Assembly (NCBI RefSeq): GCF_028640845.1
Contig: NC_080539.1
Span: 193,139,436-193,203,435, forward strand
Length of the DNA stretch: 64,000 bases
DNA from: Ahaetulla prasina
Lineage: Eukaryota > Chordata > Lepidosauria > Squamata > Colubridae
Reading direction: 5' to 3'
Part shown: piece by piece, positions 1 to 10,459 of the stretch
Layout of the letters: every line of letters starts with the position of its first letter
How positions within the stretch are numbered: position 1 is the stretch's first letter
Translations under genes and position numbers: made by a program
Notes under the pieces: generated by a model
What the model was told of the DNA's origin: nothing
What the model saw: only the letters and a program-made list of their open reading frames with translations
The model's database searches: none

Positions 1-582
1 AATAGTATTTGAGAAATGAAAGGAATAAAGTATTATGATTAGTATTTAATTAGCATTATGTCTGATATAATACTACCTAACATCTTCAGTACATGGAATT
101 TATCAATGTAATAAGAATTGTGAACTCTTTGCACATAGAGAGGTAAAATTGGCTAAAGGAGTTATTATATAACTTTGGGAGCATAAATCTATATCTGATT
201 TGCTGCAGTGGACTGCTGATACATGTTGTTTATTAACATTTGAATTAGTGCTTAATCTGGACAAATATTGTATAGTTCTTTGGAATGGGATACAAATGTC
301 TAGGTTCTTTTTCATTTCAGTTTCTATATCTCAGTCTCATTTTCATTGTTATATCTATGTTTTGTTTCAACAAAGTATAAAATATACTAACAATAGACGA
401 TACAGTTTTCTACATGACCTATTCAAGAAATGTTGCCAAATATTTCTTCACAGAGTCCCCTGCCACCATGAGTTTTGAGATTTTTCTACAGGTGTTCCTT
501 CTTCCTCTTTCCTACCTGCATGTTTAATATTGGAATAGGGGTTGGCACTCTTTTTAGAATAATCCAAAAGACATGCAGACTT
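1..582. other. Unassigned AT-rich sequence
   Basis: No recognisable repeat, exon or RNA gene. The short open frames here are what AT-rich sequence gives by chance. Confidence 0.5.
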
Positions 583-714
583 TCAGCAGTTGTGGGAGCT
601 TGATCACTGAAAGCTTTCAAGAAGAGACTGGACTGCCATTTGTCAGAAATGGTGTAGGGTCTCCTGCTTGGGCAGGGGGTTGGACTAGATGACCTAAAAG
701 TTCCTTCCAACTCT
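583..714 (+). mobile_element. CR1 LINE, 3'-terminal fragment
   Basis: The sequence matches the end of the amniote CR1 consensus: the codons for the C-terminal 'fkkrLDchl' stretch, then the hallmark 3' end around 660-714 (ggttggactagatgacct ... ccttccaactct). It is 5'-truncated, as most CR1 copies are. An antisense L2 follows directly, so the two ends lie tail to tail. Non-functional. Confidence 0.85.
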
Positions 715-718
715 TTTG

Positions 719-1112
719 AATATGAATGAATGAATGAATGAATGAATATTTTAATTTGTATACCGCCCTTCTCCCGAAGGACTCAGGGCGGTGAACAGGC
801 AGATAAAATACAGATATACACAATAGTTAAAACATCCCTTAAAAAACTGATTTAAATTTGCCCAAATATTAAAATAACATACACCCCCATAAAATTACAA
901 AATTTTAAAAACCCATCAAATTCAATTAAAATTTAAAGGTAAAAATCAAGCTAGTCCAGCCATACGAAATAAATAAGTTTTAAGTTCGCGGCGAAAGGTC
1001 CTAAGGTCAGGTAGTTGTCGAAGTCCGAGGGGAAGTTCATTCCACAGGGTCGGAGCCCCCACAGAGAAGGCCCTCCCCCTGGGGGCCACCAGTCGACACT
1101 GTTTTAATCTGC
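719..1112 (-). mobile_element. L2-clade LINE, 3' fragment
   Basis: Antisense 3' end of the same L2 family seen at 18-19, 31-32, 43-45 and 61 kb. Its tail is at the left (tgaa-type repeat 720-747), followed by the terminal stem-loop (ccgccct/agggcgg, 764-792). On the minus strand from about 1110 to 946 it encodes the C-terminal RT motif with PRGRAFSVGAPTLWNELP and FRRELKTYLF. The copy is severely 5'-truncated and keeps only about the last 55 residues. Confidence 0.85.
720..747. repeat. (TGAA)n microsatellite, L2 tail
   Basis: About six copies of tgaa at the 3' end of the antisense L2. It is a variant of the (AAAT)n tail of the other L2 copies and probably derives from the element's tail. Confidence 0.8.
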
Positions 1113-1202
1113 TTGTATCTGTAATTGCATTCCTTATTAAGATGATCACTATAAAATTATATATAGCTTAGATTTGAACTTATTGAATCATATAGTTGAA
1201 AG

Positions 1203-2684
1203 CAGTGTTGGGATTCAGCCGTTTGCACCAGTTTGGCCGAACCTGTTATTTTTTGTGTAGTTAGCGAACCGGTTGATTCCACCACTGGCTAGCCCTGCCC
1301 CACCCACTGGGGTTGCCATTCAAGGTGGGGAGGCTGCAGGGGCATGACTGGGAGCCACGCTGATCAGCTGGGAGGTGGCAAAGGACCAGCTGTGCTGATC
1401 AGCTGGGAGGCTGATCAGTCAGTTCAGTCAGACCTTCCAACTTCATGAGATCTTTCCCCCCCTGAGAAGTTAGAAAGTCTGACAGAACTTTTTTTAAAAT
1501 TGGTAGTCACATGGTCTTCTGCACACAGCAGAATGGGGCTTGAAAACAGGTTAGTGAGGGAATAGTGGTTGTTCTGGAATGGGGTGGAAGTGAGGAGTTT
1601 GCATTATGATTGCTTATAACTAAGTAAGTAAGAATAGGTAAAAAAGGAATGGAAAAATCCCTATCTGTAGATCAGCGTTTTTCAGTCTTGGCAAGTTTAA
1701 GATGAGCGAACTTCATGCTGCCTTGGGAATTCTGGGAATTAAAGTCCATGCACCTTAAAGTTGCCAAAGTTGAGAAGCAGGGGTCTACACTAGAGTTTAG
1801 GATTTTCCATTCCTGTTTTATTTAGAGTTTGGTGCAATTAAATAAATCAGTTGTGGTTTCCTTAACAAATAGTGATTAAAGCAATATGAACCATTACTGG
1901 ACTTTTTGTGAGAAACTAAAATTTCTCACAAATTAATGATTTGGGCTTTGATGATTAGATATGGGATTATGGAAATAATGTAGACAAATGTTAATCTTAA
2001 GAGTAAGAATTTGATATAAATATTTTTTACTTATATTTGTACCAAAGAAAGTTGGAAGTCATTCTTTTTTTGTTTTCACTTACACTTTCACTCTTTTTCT
2101 TTCCTGAACCTTTTCTTTTTACAAATCTGTTTTTTATTTGTTTATCCCTTAGCTTTGTATTTTTTTGATGTATGAAGGATCAAATACTCAGCCATTATAA
2201 TTCTACATTCCTTATTTACAGAAATCTTATCAAAATTTAGAATGAAGGGTTTTTCTGCACCCCTTCCTCAAATGTTCTGTAAATAGAATTTCCCAGCATT
2301 CCTTTAGCAACCTCCAACATGCAAACTGTGGTTATTCATCCTAAAATGAATCCTCTTTACCTGGAGCTTCAAAATTTGCTGTTTGCTGGGAAGATGTGTA
2401 GCTAAAAGTCAGTCTACATTTAGTGTACATCTGACTTTTAGGGATAGTTCTTCATAACCAAACAAAAGTGTACTTTCTGTGCAGTTCACACCCCTTGCTC
2501 ACTGGATGTGGATGTCACAAAGCAAAGTCTACATTTTGTAATTGTTTTGGGCTTGTTTTGACTGGCAGAGTGCTGCAGGAGGCTGAGCGTTGTCATGCCC
2601 CTGGCAACGCCTACCCAGCCATGCCCACCCAGCTGGTCATTAGGGCAGAGAATCGGTTGTTAAATTATTTGAATCCCACCACTG
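1203..2684. mobile_element. hAT-like non-autonomous DNA transposon, 1.48 kb
   Basis: The left end reads cagtgttgggattcagcc and the right end is its approximate inverted complement (gaatcccaccactg). The 8 bp gttgaaag occur on both sides (1195-1202 and 2685-2692) as an exact target-site duplication, which is the size expected of hAT transposases. The inner GC-rich sub-terminal pieces (about 1275-1440 and 2565-2650) match shorter relatives in this window. No transposase frame is visible, so it must have been moved in trans. The AT-rich middle may include later insertions, one of which is the repeat at about 1673-1782. Confidence 0.85.
1673..1782. mobile_element. Palindromic MITE nested in the hAT element
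   Basis: The two halves are inverted copies: 'tcttggcaagtttaagatg' on the left and 'caccttaaagttgccaaag' on the right, with near-matching ends. Fragments of the same family lie at about 27755-27870. I could not find a convincing TSD. The family is probably hAT-like; this is inferred from the ends only. Confidence 0.55.
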
Positions 2685-2689
2685 GTTGA

Positions 2690-2855
2690 AAGGCACCATT
2701 TAGGTCTCTTAAGTCCTACTCAAAGTGCAAAAACCCAGCTACAAGCCTCAGCTTGAATATGTCCAATGAAGGGGAGAATATTACCTCTTACTACTGGGTA
2801 ATAACTCCACAATCAAATTGTTGCTTCTCTTAGAAATACTTCCTAAACTGATTTG
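2690..2855 (-). mobile_element. Possible old CR1 relic, antisense
   Basis: About 2757-2850 resembles the antisense CR1 3' region (a run like 'gtccaatgaaggg ... ataactccacaatcaaatt ... cttcctaa'), but divergence is high. It could be chance similarity. Confidence 0.35.
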
Positions 2856-3556
2856 TTACTACATTAACATTTTATTATGGTCAATGTCTGAAAATCAAGT
2901 GTAATAAATAAAAGCTGATAAAATACTCAACAATTTTTATATTAAGAAAGGTTATGTTGCAGATGAATATTTTTGTTCTGTGATAGTTATCTTCTCGTAG
3001 CATATCCATTTTTTGCTAAATAGTAAAAACTTTCACATAGAACAGGTGACTTTAAGATTTCCATCAGATATAAGGTAGATTACCTAAATATCTCCAGTAT
3101 GATTGGGAAGGATTTTTAAAATAATGTCTAGAGTAGCCATTGCCTCAAATTGGAATAAATGATGCAACCTTAAAAATCCATGCTCCATGAGTTTGTAGGC
3201 ATTGCTTTTGCTGTACTTTTGCTGTACTTTTGCTGTACTGGAAATTTTGGCTGAAGGGAAAACATTGACAGGAGCCACAGAAAAGGCCCATTTATAATTG
3301 GTGAAAGAGAATAAAAATATTTTATAGGCATGAATCTGGATTTGCCTCAGCCATCAGAAGGTCTATGTCTCCAATCTGTTGCCTAAATATTTCCTTGGTT
3401 TTATCCAAATTCAAAATTAACTGGAACTCTGGGGACCAACAAATTAGATGCATCTTACTTATTATGTACTGTACATCTATCAACAAGATTGAAACCAATA
3501 TTTTGTAATTAGAGAAATTATCCCACCCCGAAGCTTGGTTAACTTTTTAGCCATGT
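2856..3556. other. Unassigned sequence with a small tandem repeat
   Basis: No gene or transposon recognised. At 3208-3240 an 11-bp unit (tttgctgtact) is repeated three times in tandem. Confidence 0.5.
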
Positions 3557-3609
3557 TAATTAATTAATTAATTAATTAATTAATTAATTAATTAATTAAT
3601 TAATTAATT
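3556..3609. repeat. (TTAA)n microsatellite
   Basis: About 13 copies of ttaa directly adjoin the 3' end of an antisense CR1-like LINE, so the array probably grew from that element's tail. Confidence 0.9.
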
Positions 3610-3790
3610 TTGTCACAACAGTATATATAAACATTGACATGTAACAACTTATAATATATGAACATATATATGAGCATAAGTATGTAATAACTATATTAAC
3701 TAGATATAATGAAAGGGAATAATAGGACAGGAACAGTAGGCACGTTTGTGCTCTTATGCACGCCCCTTACAAACCTCTTAGGTTGTCAGA
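3610..3790 (-). mobile_element. CR1-like LINE (family B), 3' UTR fragment
   Basis: Antisense 3' end matching the copies at about 45.5 kb and 50.15-50.33 kb: it begins tttgtcacaacagtatatat and contains the shared block 'aataggacaggaacagtagg' followed by 'cttatgcacgccccttac'. No coding sequence remains, because the copy is truncated just inside the 3' UTR. Confidence 0.85.
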
Positions 3791-4969
3791 TCCAGATCTC
3801 CATCCGAGGGGAGGGGGAAATGGGTCCTGCTTCCAATCTTAACATTGCAGTGGGCATTCAGGTATCAAACTTTCAAGTCTCCTGCAGCTGGGCAAGACCA
3901 AAAAAATCCAGAAGCACAGATTTTAGGATGCTAGTGTAGGACAAGTGCCACATTTGGGAAGTAATAGGAGTTTCCTCATTTAGTGTGAGTTCATTAATTG
4001 TGAATACTTTGAAACACTTGAAATGTTTCTTCCCATATTTCTTGCCACTTGGGCTAAGTTGCCATTTATAGGATCAGTTGTCAACTGATTCATCTGTATC
4101 TCTTTATTGTTTATATCTGTATTCTATTCTATTCCTTTTCCAGTACCGCTCACTCCAACCCTCAGGGTCTCTTAAACATTAACGGAGGTCTGAGACTGCA
4201 GTTTTGTGGTAATGTTTATGCAGAACACAATTCCTCATTCAATTGCAGTATTTCAGCCATCAGACTCAGCCCTTTATTAGGCCTTTCCCAGCTTCTCTTA
4301 CTTTGGGCATCAGTGCACAGTAGAGGCAGCAAAGGCCACGAGCAGGAGAACAGAGAAATACAGGAATTGTCATTCCTCCAGGGATTCTGCTGAAAACAAG
4401 AGGAAAAATTACAGAAAAAACTATTTTGAAGAATTTACTCTGGTTGGCCTGAGTTCTTTATATTTTTTATTTGAGATAAAAGAATCGTTTAATTGGTGTA
4501 TCATCTACTTTGTCCATGAGGCTTGCAAGGACCATACATAGACCCAGCTGCTAGAGAGGCTCCATTTATATTCCCAGCAGGTTATCTACTTTCTGCAAAT
4601 TTTGCACAGTTACATTGCAAGCAGTTCAATACTGGGATTTGCTGTCAACAAAAGAAGGGAAGATCTCCTGGTACTTGCTGTCTTTAAACTACTAATTTTT
4701 TTTTTTTAATTTCTTAAATGGTATTGATTCATAAGGCTAATGATTGGCTGCATAAATGTGTTCTTTTTGCTTTCTTGTGGATAGAATGCCTTAGAAAATC
4801 ACAATTATCTATATCTAAAATGCTTGAAATCTATTGTATTGCACAAACCTGCTGTCAAACTCATGCTATGTGCAAAAAAAAAAAAAGCAATAGAAACACC
4901 TGCCTGCCCACCTGGGTAGAAGACAAGAGGTACTAATACTATGGCAATGAAGATGACTAGTGAATCTGC
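3791..4969. other. Unassigned intergenic sequence
   Basis: No recognisable gene or repeat beyond a poly-T run near 4700 and a poly-A run near 4875. Confidence 0.5.
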
Positions 4970-4977
4970 ATATGAGG

Positions 4978-5313
4978 TAGGAGTGAAATGCTACCAGTTT
5001 GTTGAGCCAGTTCGCCCTAACCGGTAGTAAAAAATACTACTGATTCACCAAACTAGTAGTAAAAAATGTAAAAAAAAAAGTACTGAAGATCAGCTGAGCA
5101 ATGTGCGATCGTTGGAACTTTTTTTTTACTTTTTTAGCATTTTTTAACTACTGGTTCTCCGAGTTCTTGCCTGAGCCAGTAGTAAAAAATGCTTTTAAAA
5201 AGTTTTTTAAAATGTCCCCATGATCACGCGCCACAGCTGATCACCCCCCTGTGCATGCAGCTCGCATGCGCAGCCAGCGAACCGATAGTAAACCAGTTCA
5301 GATTTCACCACTG
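4978..5313. mobile_element. hAT-like MITE, 336 bp
   Basis: The ends are taggagtgaaatgc on the left and agatttcaccactg on the right (inverted, a few mismatches). Exact 8-bp TSDs atatgagg lie at 4970-4977 and 5314-5321. The interior contains repeated 'agtagtaaaaaa' blocks and the 'gatcagctg' block found in other members. No coding capacity. Confidence 0.85.
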
Positions 5314-5505
5314 ATATGAGGTTGTCCATGGAATGCTGTATTCACTGTTCAAGCCATTTGTTGAATGACCTTGTCTCTTATCTGACTGAGATTTGTGACA
5401 TTTCTCTATTTTTATAGCATACATAAATTAAAAATTCAGAGAGCAAGAGGAAAAAAGAACCTAAGTGAACTAAGAACTTAACCGAACCTAAGATCTTAAC
5501 CTTAA

Positions 5506-5769
5506 GGGCCGGGATAGCTCAGGCAATAGAGAAGCCTGTTATTAGAACACAAAGCCTGCAATTACTGCAGGTTCGAGCCCGGCCCAAGGTTGACTCAGCC
5601 TTCCACCCTTTATAAGGTAGGTAAAATGAGGACCCAGATTGTTGGGGGGGCAATAAGTTGACTTTGTAAAAAATATACAAATAGAATGAGACTATTGCCT
5701 TATACACTGTAAGCCGCCCTGAGTCTTCGGAGAAGGGCGGGGTATAAATGTAAACAAAAAAAAAAAAAA
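5506..5769 (+). mobile_element. tRNA-derived SINE with L2-type 3' end
   Basis: The first 80 bases form a tRNA-like head. The 5' gggccggg (5506-5513) pairs perfectly with cccggccc (5578-5585), an A box (tagctcaggca, 5515-5525) and a B box (ggttcgagccc, 5570-5580) are present, so RNA polymerase III transcription was probably possible. An unrelated body follows, then a 3' end (ccgccctgagtc ... gagaagggcgg) almost identical to the L2 LINE terminus in this window, then poly-A. This is the layout of a SINE moved in trans by L2. A second, 3'-only copy lies inside BovB at about 34.0 kb. Confidence 0.88.
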
Positions 5770-5835
5770 CCTAACCTATTTAGATAGGCTAGAACTGAGA
5801 TCTCTATACTAAAATTACTTCCCTATACATGTATT

Positions 5836-6465
5836 AATAGAATAGAATAGAATAGAATTTTTATTGGCCAAGTGTGATTGGACACACAAGGAATTTGTCT
5901 TGGTGCATATGCTCTCAGTGTACATAAAAGAAAAGATACGTTCATCAAGGTACAACATTTACAACACAATTGATGGTCAATATATCAATATAAATCATAA
6001 GGATTGCCAGCAACAAGTTATAGTCATACAGTCATAAGTGGAAAGAGATTGGTGATGGGAACTATGAAACGATTAATAGTGGTGCAGATTCAGTAAATAG
6101 TCTGAAAGTGTTGAGGGAATTATTTGTTTAGCAGAGTGATGGCCTTCGGGAAAAAACTGTTCTTGTGTCTAGTAGTTCTGGTGTGCAGTGCTCTATAGCG
6201 TCATTTTGAGGGTAGGAGTTGAAACAGTTTATGTCCAGGATCCGAGTGATCTGCAACTATTTTCACGGCCCTCTTCTTGATTCGTGCAGTATACAGGTCC
6301 TCAATGGAAGGCAGGTTGGTAGCAATTATTTTTTCTGCAGTTCTAATTATCCTCTGAAGTCTGTGTTTTTCTTGTTGGGTTGCAGAACCGAACCAGTCAG
6401 TTATAGAGGTGCAAATGACAGACTCAATAATTCCTCTGTAGAATTGGATCAGCAGCTCCTTGTCC
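5836..6465 (-). mobile_element. L3-type CR1 LINE, 3' part
   Basis: Antisense copy with an (AATAG)n tail at its 3' end (5836-5856), then the conserved block beginning ttattggccaagtgtgattg. It matches the copies at 19.8 and 52.4 kb. On the minus strand the right end reaches the region coding for the RT C-terminus, which appears in full in the 52-54 kb copy. 5'-truncated and not functional. Confidence 0.88.
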
Positions 6466-6515
6466 TATATCTCCTATATCCTCCTTATATTAAATATAAG
6501 GTCCCAAAATGTATT

Positions 6516-6844
6516 TGAGTCATCAGAATGATAAAGAGAGATACCCAAGAAGAGGCTTGGAAAAATATCAGCTTTAATTTGTACATAGAGCTGCGTAGAC
6601 CACACCCCTACCTACAGACAAAGAGTGAATACAGACAAACACCATGCAGTGAAAGGCCACACCTTGGGGAAGGTATGGTGTCCTTTTATACCTTCAGAGA
6701 CCTCAGCTTAGTACCCAATTCTGGCCTCCTGGCCCATGCCTTCCTTTGCAGCAAGGAACAGGGGGGTTTTGTGCTTAGCAACATGGGGGCTGGGTGCTTA
6801 GCATCACAGGTATTTGCCTGATGTAACCCTGCCAAACCATGACA
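6516..6844 (-). mobile_element. Candidate solo LTR, antisense
   Basis: Read on the minus strand, this stretch starts TGTCATGG and ends ATGACTCA (TG...CA). It has a TATA box (ggtataaaagg, near 6690) and, about 95 bp downstream, an ATTAAA-type polyadenylation signal followed by a T-rich stretch, the layout of an LTR with U3, R and U5. A purine-rich stretch precedes its 5' end. I found no TSD and no internal retroviral sequence, so the ends are provisional. It may be an unrelated promoter-bearing repeat. Confidence 0.45.
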
Positions 6845-7130
6845 TACCCTGCTTCTTGAGATATCCACTGGGCATGGAGTGGAATAAAAAAAAAATAAGA
6901 TAACAGAAGTTAGATCACTGGTAGAAGCAAATGGCAGAGGCAATTCCAATTCTTAGCAAAGCAATTCTTACAGAAACAAAACAGCAGGTCAAACCAATTC
7001 TATTGACTCTACTATTATGTCCCACTAATTCTACTTATTCTATTATTATTATGTCCCTTCATTAGTAATAGATGTTATATACTGTATACATTTTGTAGAG
7101 TATAGAAGTCACTTCAGTGCCAGAAATAGG

Positions 7131-7345
7131 TATAAAGCCATTAGCTACCATTTTCCAGGTGACAATTCAGTGTGGCCTGCTATGCTTTCCTAACCTCAGC
7201 TCCACTGCATTTTGCAGCACTGTGGAATGCTGCAAAAGGCTGCAGAATGCTGCAGAGCTTGCATTAGGGAAACATAGCAAACTGCTTCATTGGAGTTTGC
7301 TGGATTGGCCACCATGTTCTGTAGCCACAATTCAATGTGGCCACC
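7131..7345. repeat. Imperfect fold-back repeat
   Basis: The stretch ctgctatgctttcctaac at 7177-7194 is the near inverted complement of the stretch at 7264-7282. The outer parts carry two direct copies of 'caattcaRtgtggcc' (about 7162 and 7329). No coding content. It may be a degraded MITE; no TSD was recognised. Confidence 0.45.
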
Positions 7346-8188
7346 ATTTTAACTCAAGTGGTAATTCTTATTTCTATTTAGCAATATAGTAATCAGTTGA
7401 ATTTTCCTTTATCTTTGTTTGAACACTATAACCAGACTACCATTATTAGGACCTGCCGGGTCCAAGGCATATTTTACCCAAGCTGACCATACTCTATCCT
7501 ATTCCTGAATATATGTTGAATAATTGACAATTGATTTCAGGGAGCCTTATAACGTAGTAACATCTTTAATGGAATTAAATTCACAAGAAAAGAAAATAAC
7601 GAACTATTGTTCCTTCATATTCTCATCGGCAAAGAAAAAAAAGTGACACACTTGAAGCTCATATACATAGAAAAACAATACAGACAAACCAAGTGTTGCA
7701 CTATCAGCACATCTGCTCATGAGAAAAGCTGAATAAGATGAGCAAAAACACACTGCAGTGACACAGAATTTGAAAGGGGAAAAATTACCTTTATGACACG
7801 CTTCAATGCAATGGGTACCCATGCTATGCAGGAATTTAGGTGTGACTCGGTAGAAATAAAAGTGTCTCTTGATAAGCCAAACATGTTTATTTAGCTGAAC
7901 AAAAGTGTGTCCTCTCTTAAATTGGAAGAACCCCAAACCCAGTGTAAGGCAGCTATATATAGATTTCTTACTTTTACTTAGTTACATACTGTAAGAGGAA
8001 GCTTGCACACAGCAGATAAGGTATAGAAGTTATAAGAATACTCACATACACTTTCTGTGGCTTTGGTCTCATGCTTACTGCATAGGCTTGTTGTTTGTTG
8101 TGGAACTCTCCACAGCCTCGAAGGCCTACTGAGGCCTGAACTTTAGTTCTTCCATCTCAACATATGTACCTTTTAACCAATCATCAAG
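7346..8188. other. Unassigned intergenic sequence
   Basis: No recognisable gene or repeat. The 110-codon minus-strand frame at 7604-7936 shows no domain I can name. Confidence 0.5.
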
Positions 8189-8274
8189 CTCACCAGATTC
8201 CTTTTTTTAAAACTTTTTTTTTATTTCATTTCACATAGACATATTATAAATGTACAGTCTCGTATCCATTATTA

Positions 8275-8376
<102 letters not shown>

Positions 8377-8435
8377 ATTTACATTTTCAATTTAATTCAT
8401 TCATCATCCTAAGGAAAAAAAATTAAGAATATAAT

Positions 8436-8508
<73 letters not shown>

Positions 8509-8509
8509 A
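8436..8509. repeat. (TATC)n microsatellite
   Basis: About 18 tandem tetranucleotides, 60 bp from the (TA)n tract and inside the same L1. Confidence 0.97.
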
Positions 8510-8524
8510 TCTTGGGCTGCTCTT

Positions 8525-8770
8525 CTACCAATTCTTCTCATTTGTTTTACAACAATCCTCCTTTTCCTTCTTCTCTCTTTCCCTTCACTCCTTCTTCCTT
8601 TTCTATTTTCTTCTTTCCTCCTCTCCTTCCTCTTCTCTCCTTTCCCCTCCCATTCACCATTCCTCACTTCTTCCCCCTTTTCTAACCTTCTCTCCTACTC
8701 TTTTTTCTCCTTCTTCCTCTCCTTTTCCCTTTCTTCTGTTCCTCTCTCCCCTTCTCCCCTCTTATCTACC
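8525..8770. repeat. Pyrimidine-rich tract of the L1 3' UTR
   Basis: Strongly CT-biased, which in L1 sense is a GA-rich tract. Sense L1 copies at 17.8 and 63.4 kb have comparable G-rich tracts at the corresponding place. Confidence 0.7.
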
Positions 8771-9165
8771 TTTGTTGTTTTTATTTTCAATTCAATATTT
8801 TCCTTATTGGTATCTGAGCAGCCCCGATTTTCTATTCATATATATTTTCTTTTCAATTTGTTTTCCATTTAGCTAATTTCACATATATCATTATAGTTGT
8901 ACTTTTATGTAATAGCATTTTTTCTTCCCCTCTTTTCCCTTTTCCATTTACACAGGTGTCATCTGAGTTTCTATTCCTTTTTCATCTTTTCTCTCATTTA
9001 CTTTTACTATATCTAGTTTGTTAGCCTATCACCTTTTATTCATGTTTCTTTTCTAACCATATATAAAATCGTCCCCATGTCTTGAAATACACCAACTCCT
9101 CTTTATCTTTTATTCTTAATGTTAATCTATTCATTTCTGTGCATTCTAAAATCTTCTTTCTTACT

Positions 9166-10440
9166 TCACCTTCTGACTGTTATTATGTGAATAATTAAAT
9201 ATGTATCTTCTTTACTATATCTCTCTGGTAAAATACCCAATAGAGAAGTCTCTGGTTTTAATTCTATATGCTGATGTACCATTTCCTCAAACCATGTCTG
9301 TATTCTAACCCAATAATTCTTTGCTTTTATGCATGACCACCACATATGATAATATGATCCCAGCAATTGTGAACATTTCCAACATTTAGCTGATTTATCC
9401 TTAAACATTTTTGCTAGCCTTTCAGGTGACATATGCCATCTATAAAACATTTAATATATATTTTCTTTATATGCAGTTGCCATTATTAATTTATAATTCC
9501 TTTCCTATAATTTTTGCCATTTCTCTAATTCTATTGTATAACCAAAGTTTTTTGGCCATGTTATCATTGTATCTTTAACATCTTCATCTTCTAATCTAAC
9601 TTGCAATAAGTAATTATACAATTTCTTAATCATTTTTTCATCTGTTCCAGTCAATATCTCATCCAATTCAGATTTCCCAAGATTAAAGCCATACTGTCTC
9701 AAGTCTTTATCATATCTTGATTGTATTTGCAATCTCATATACCAATCTGTCTCAATCCCTTGTTTTTCTAGTTCCCTTCTCTGTTAAGATGTCTTTATAT
9801 CTCACAATGTTTTCCATGTTACTCATATTTGGATGTGTCAAAGCTTCTATAGTTGAAAGCCACATTGGTATTTTCATATAATGTTTTCTCCCATACTGTT
9901 AACAAACCATTCCTTACACAATGTCTCTGGAAATATCCATGTATCCTATTTTTCCCATATCATAGAAAAGCGTGCCAGTCTAGTTGCAAATCATGTCCTT
10001 CCAAAGTTAGTATTTTTGTATTTCTCAATAAAATCAATTCTTTAACCCAGGTTAACATTGCCACTTGGTGGTAAAGTTCCCAATTTGGTAGACCAAACCC
10101 GCCTCTGGTTCTAGAGTCTTGAAGCAATTTAAGCTTGATTGTTGCTTTTTTCCTTGCCATATATATTTTCACATCATTTTATTCAAATTCTCAAAATATT
10201 TTTTCTCCAACTTTATTGGAATCATTTGAAAGAGAAAGAAAATTCTTGGTATATATGCATTTTATTTAATGCTATCCTTCCCATTAATGATAATTGCAAA
10301 TTTTTCAATTTCTCCAAGTATATTTCAATCTGATTTCTCAGTTTATAATAATTGTCTCCCTTCACAGTTATACACTTTGAGGTTAATTGAATACCCAAAT
10401 ATTTCACTTTTTTCACTACTTCGATATCTAACTTCTCCAT
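9166..10440 (-). pseudogene. L1 ORF2p C-terminal half, broken
   Basis: Four minus-strand pieces in order (10440-10222, 10172-9960, 9738-9505, 9450-9166) give the end of the L1 ORF2 protein. They include the RT-thumb motif VKYLGIQLT and GRIALNKM, then TRGGFGLPNWELYHQ, and finally the C-terminal cysteine motif CX2CX8HX4C (CWKCSQLLGSYYHMWWSC). The pieces lie in different frames, so several indels or stops have accumulated. The endonuclease and the RT catalytic core are missing through 5' truncation. ORF2p of an intact element nicks target DNA and reverse-transcribes the L1 RNA; this copy cannot. Confidence 0.88.
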
Positions 10441-10459
10441 TCTAACTCACCAGATTCCT

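Noticed and set aside
1673..1782. Exact TSD for the palindromic MITE
   Set aside because: The flanks (ctgtagat and gtctacac) do not match in direct orientation, so no TSD is claimed.
5506..5585. Functional tRNA gene
   Set aside because: The head folds like a tRNA and has A and B boxes, but it is fused to a SINE body and an L2-type tail with poly-A, so it is a SINE promoter and not a tRNA gene.
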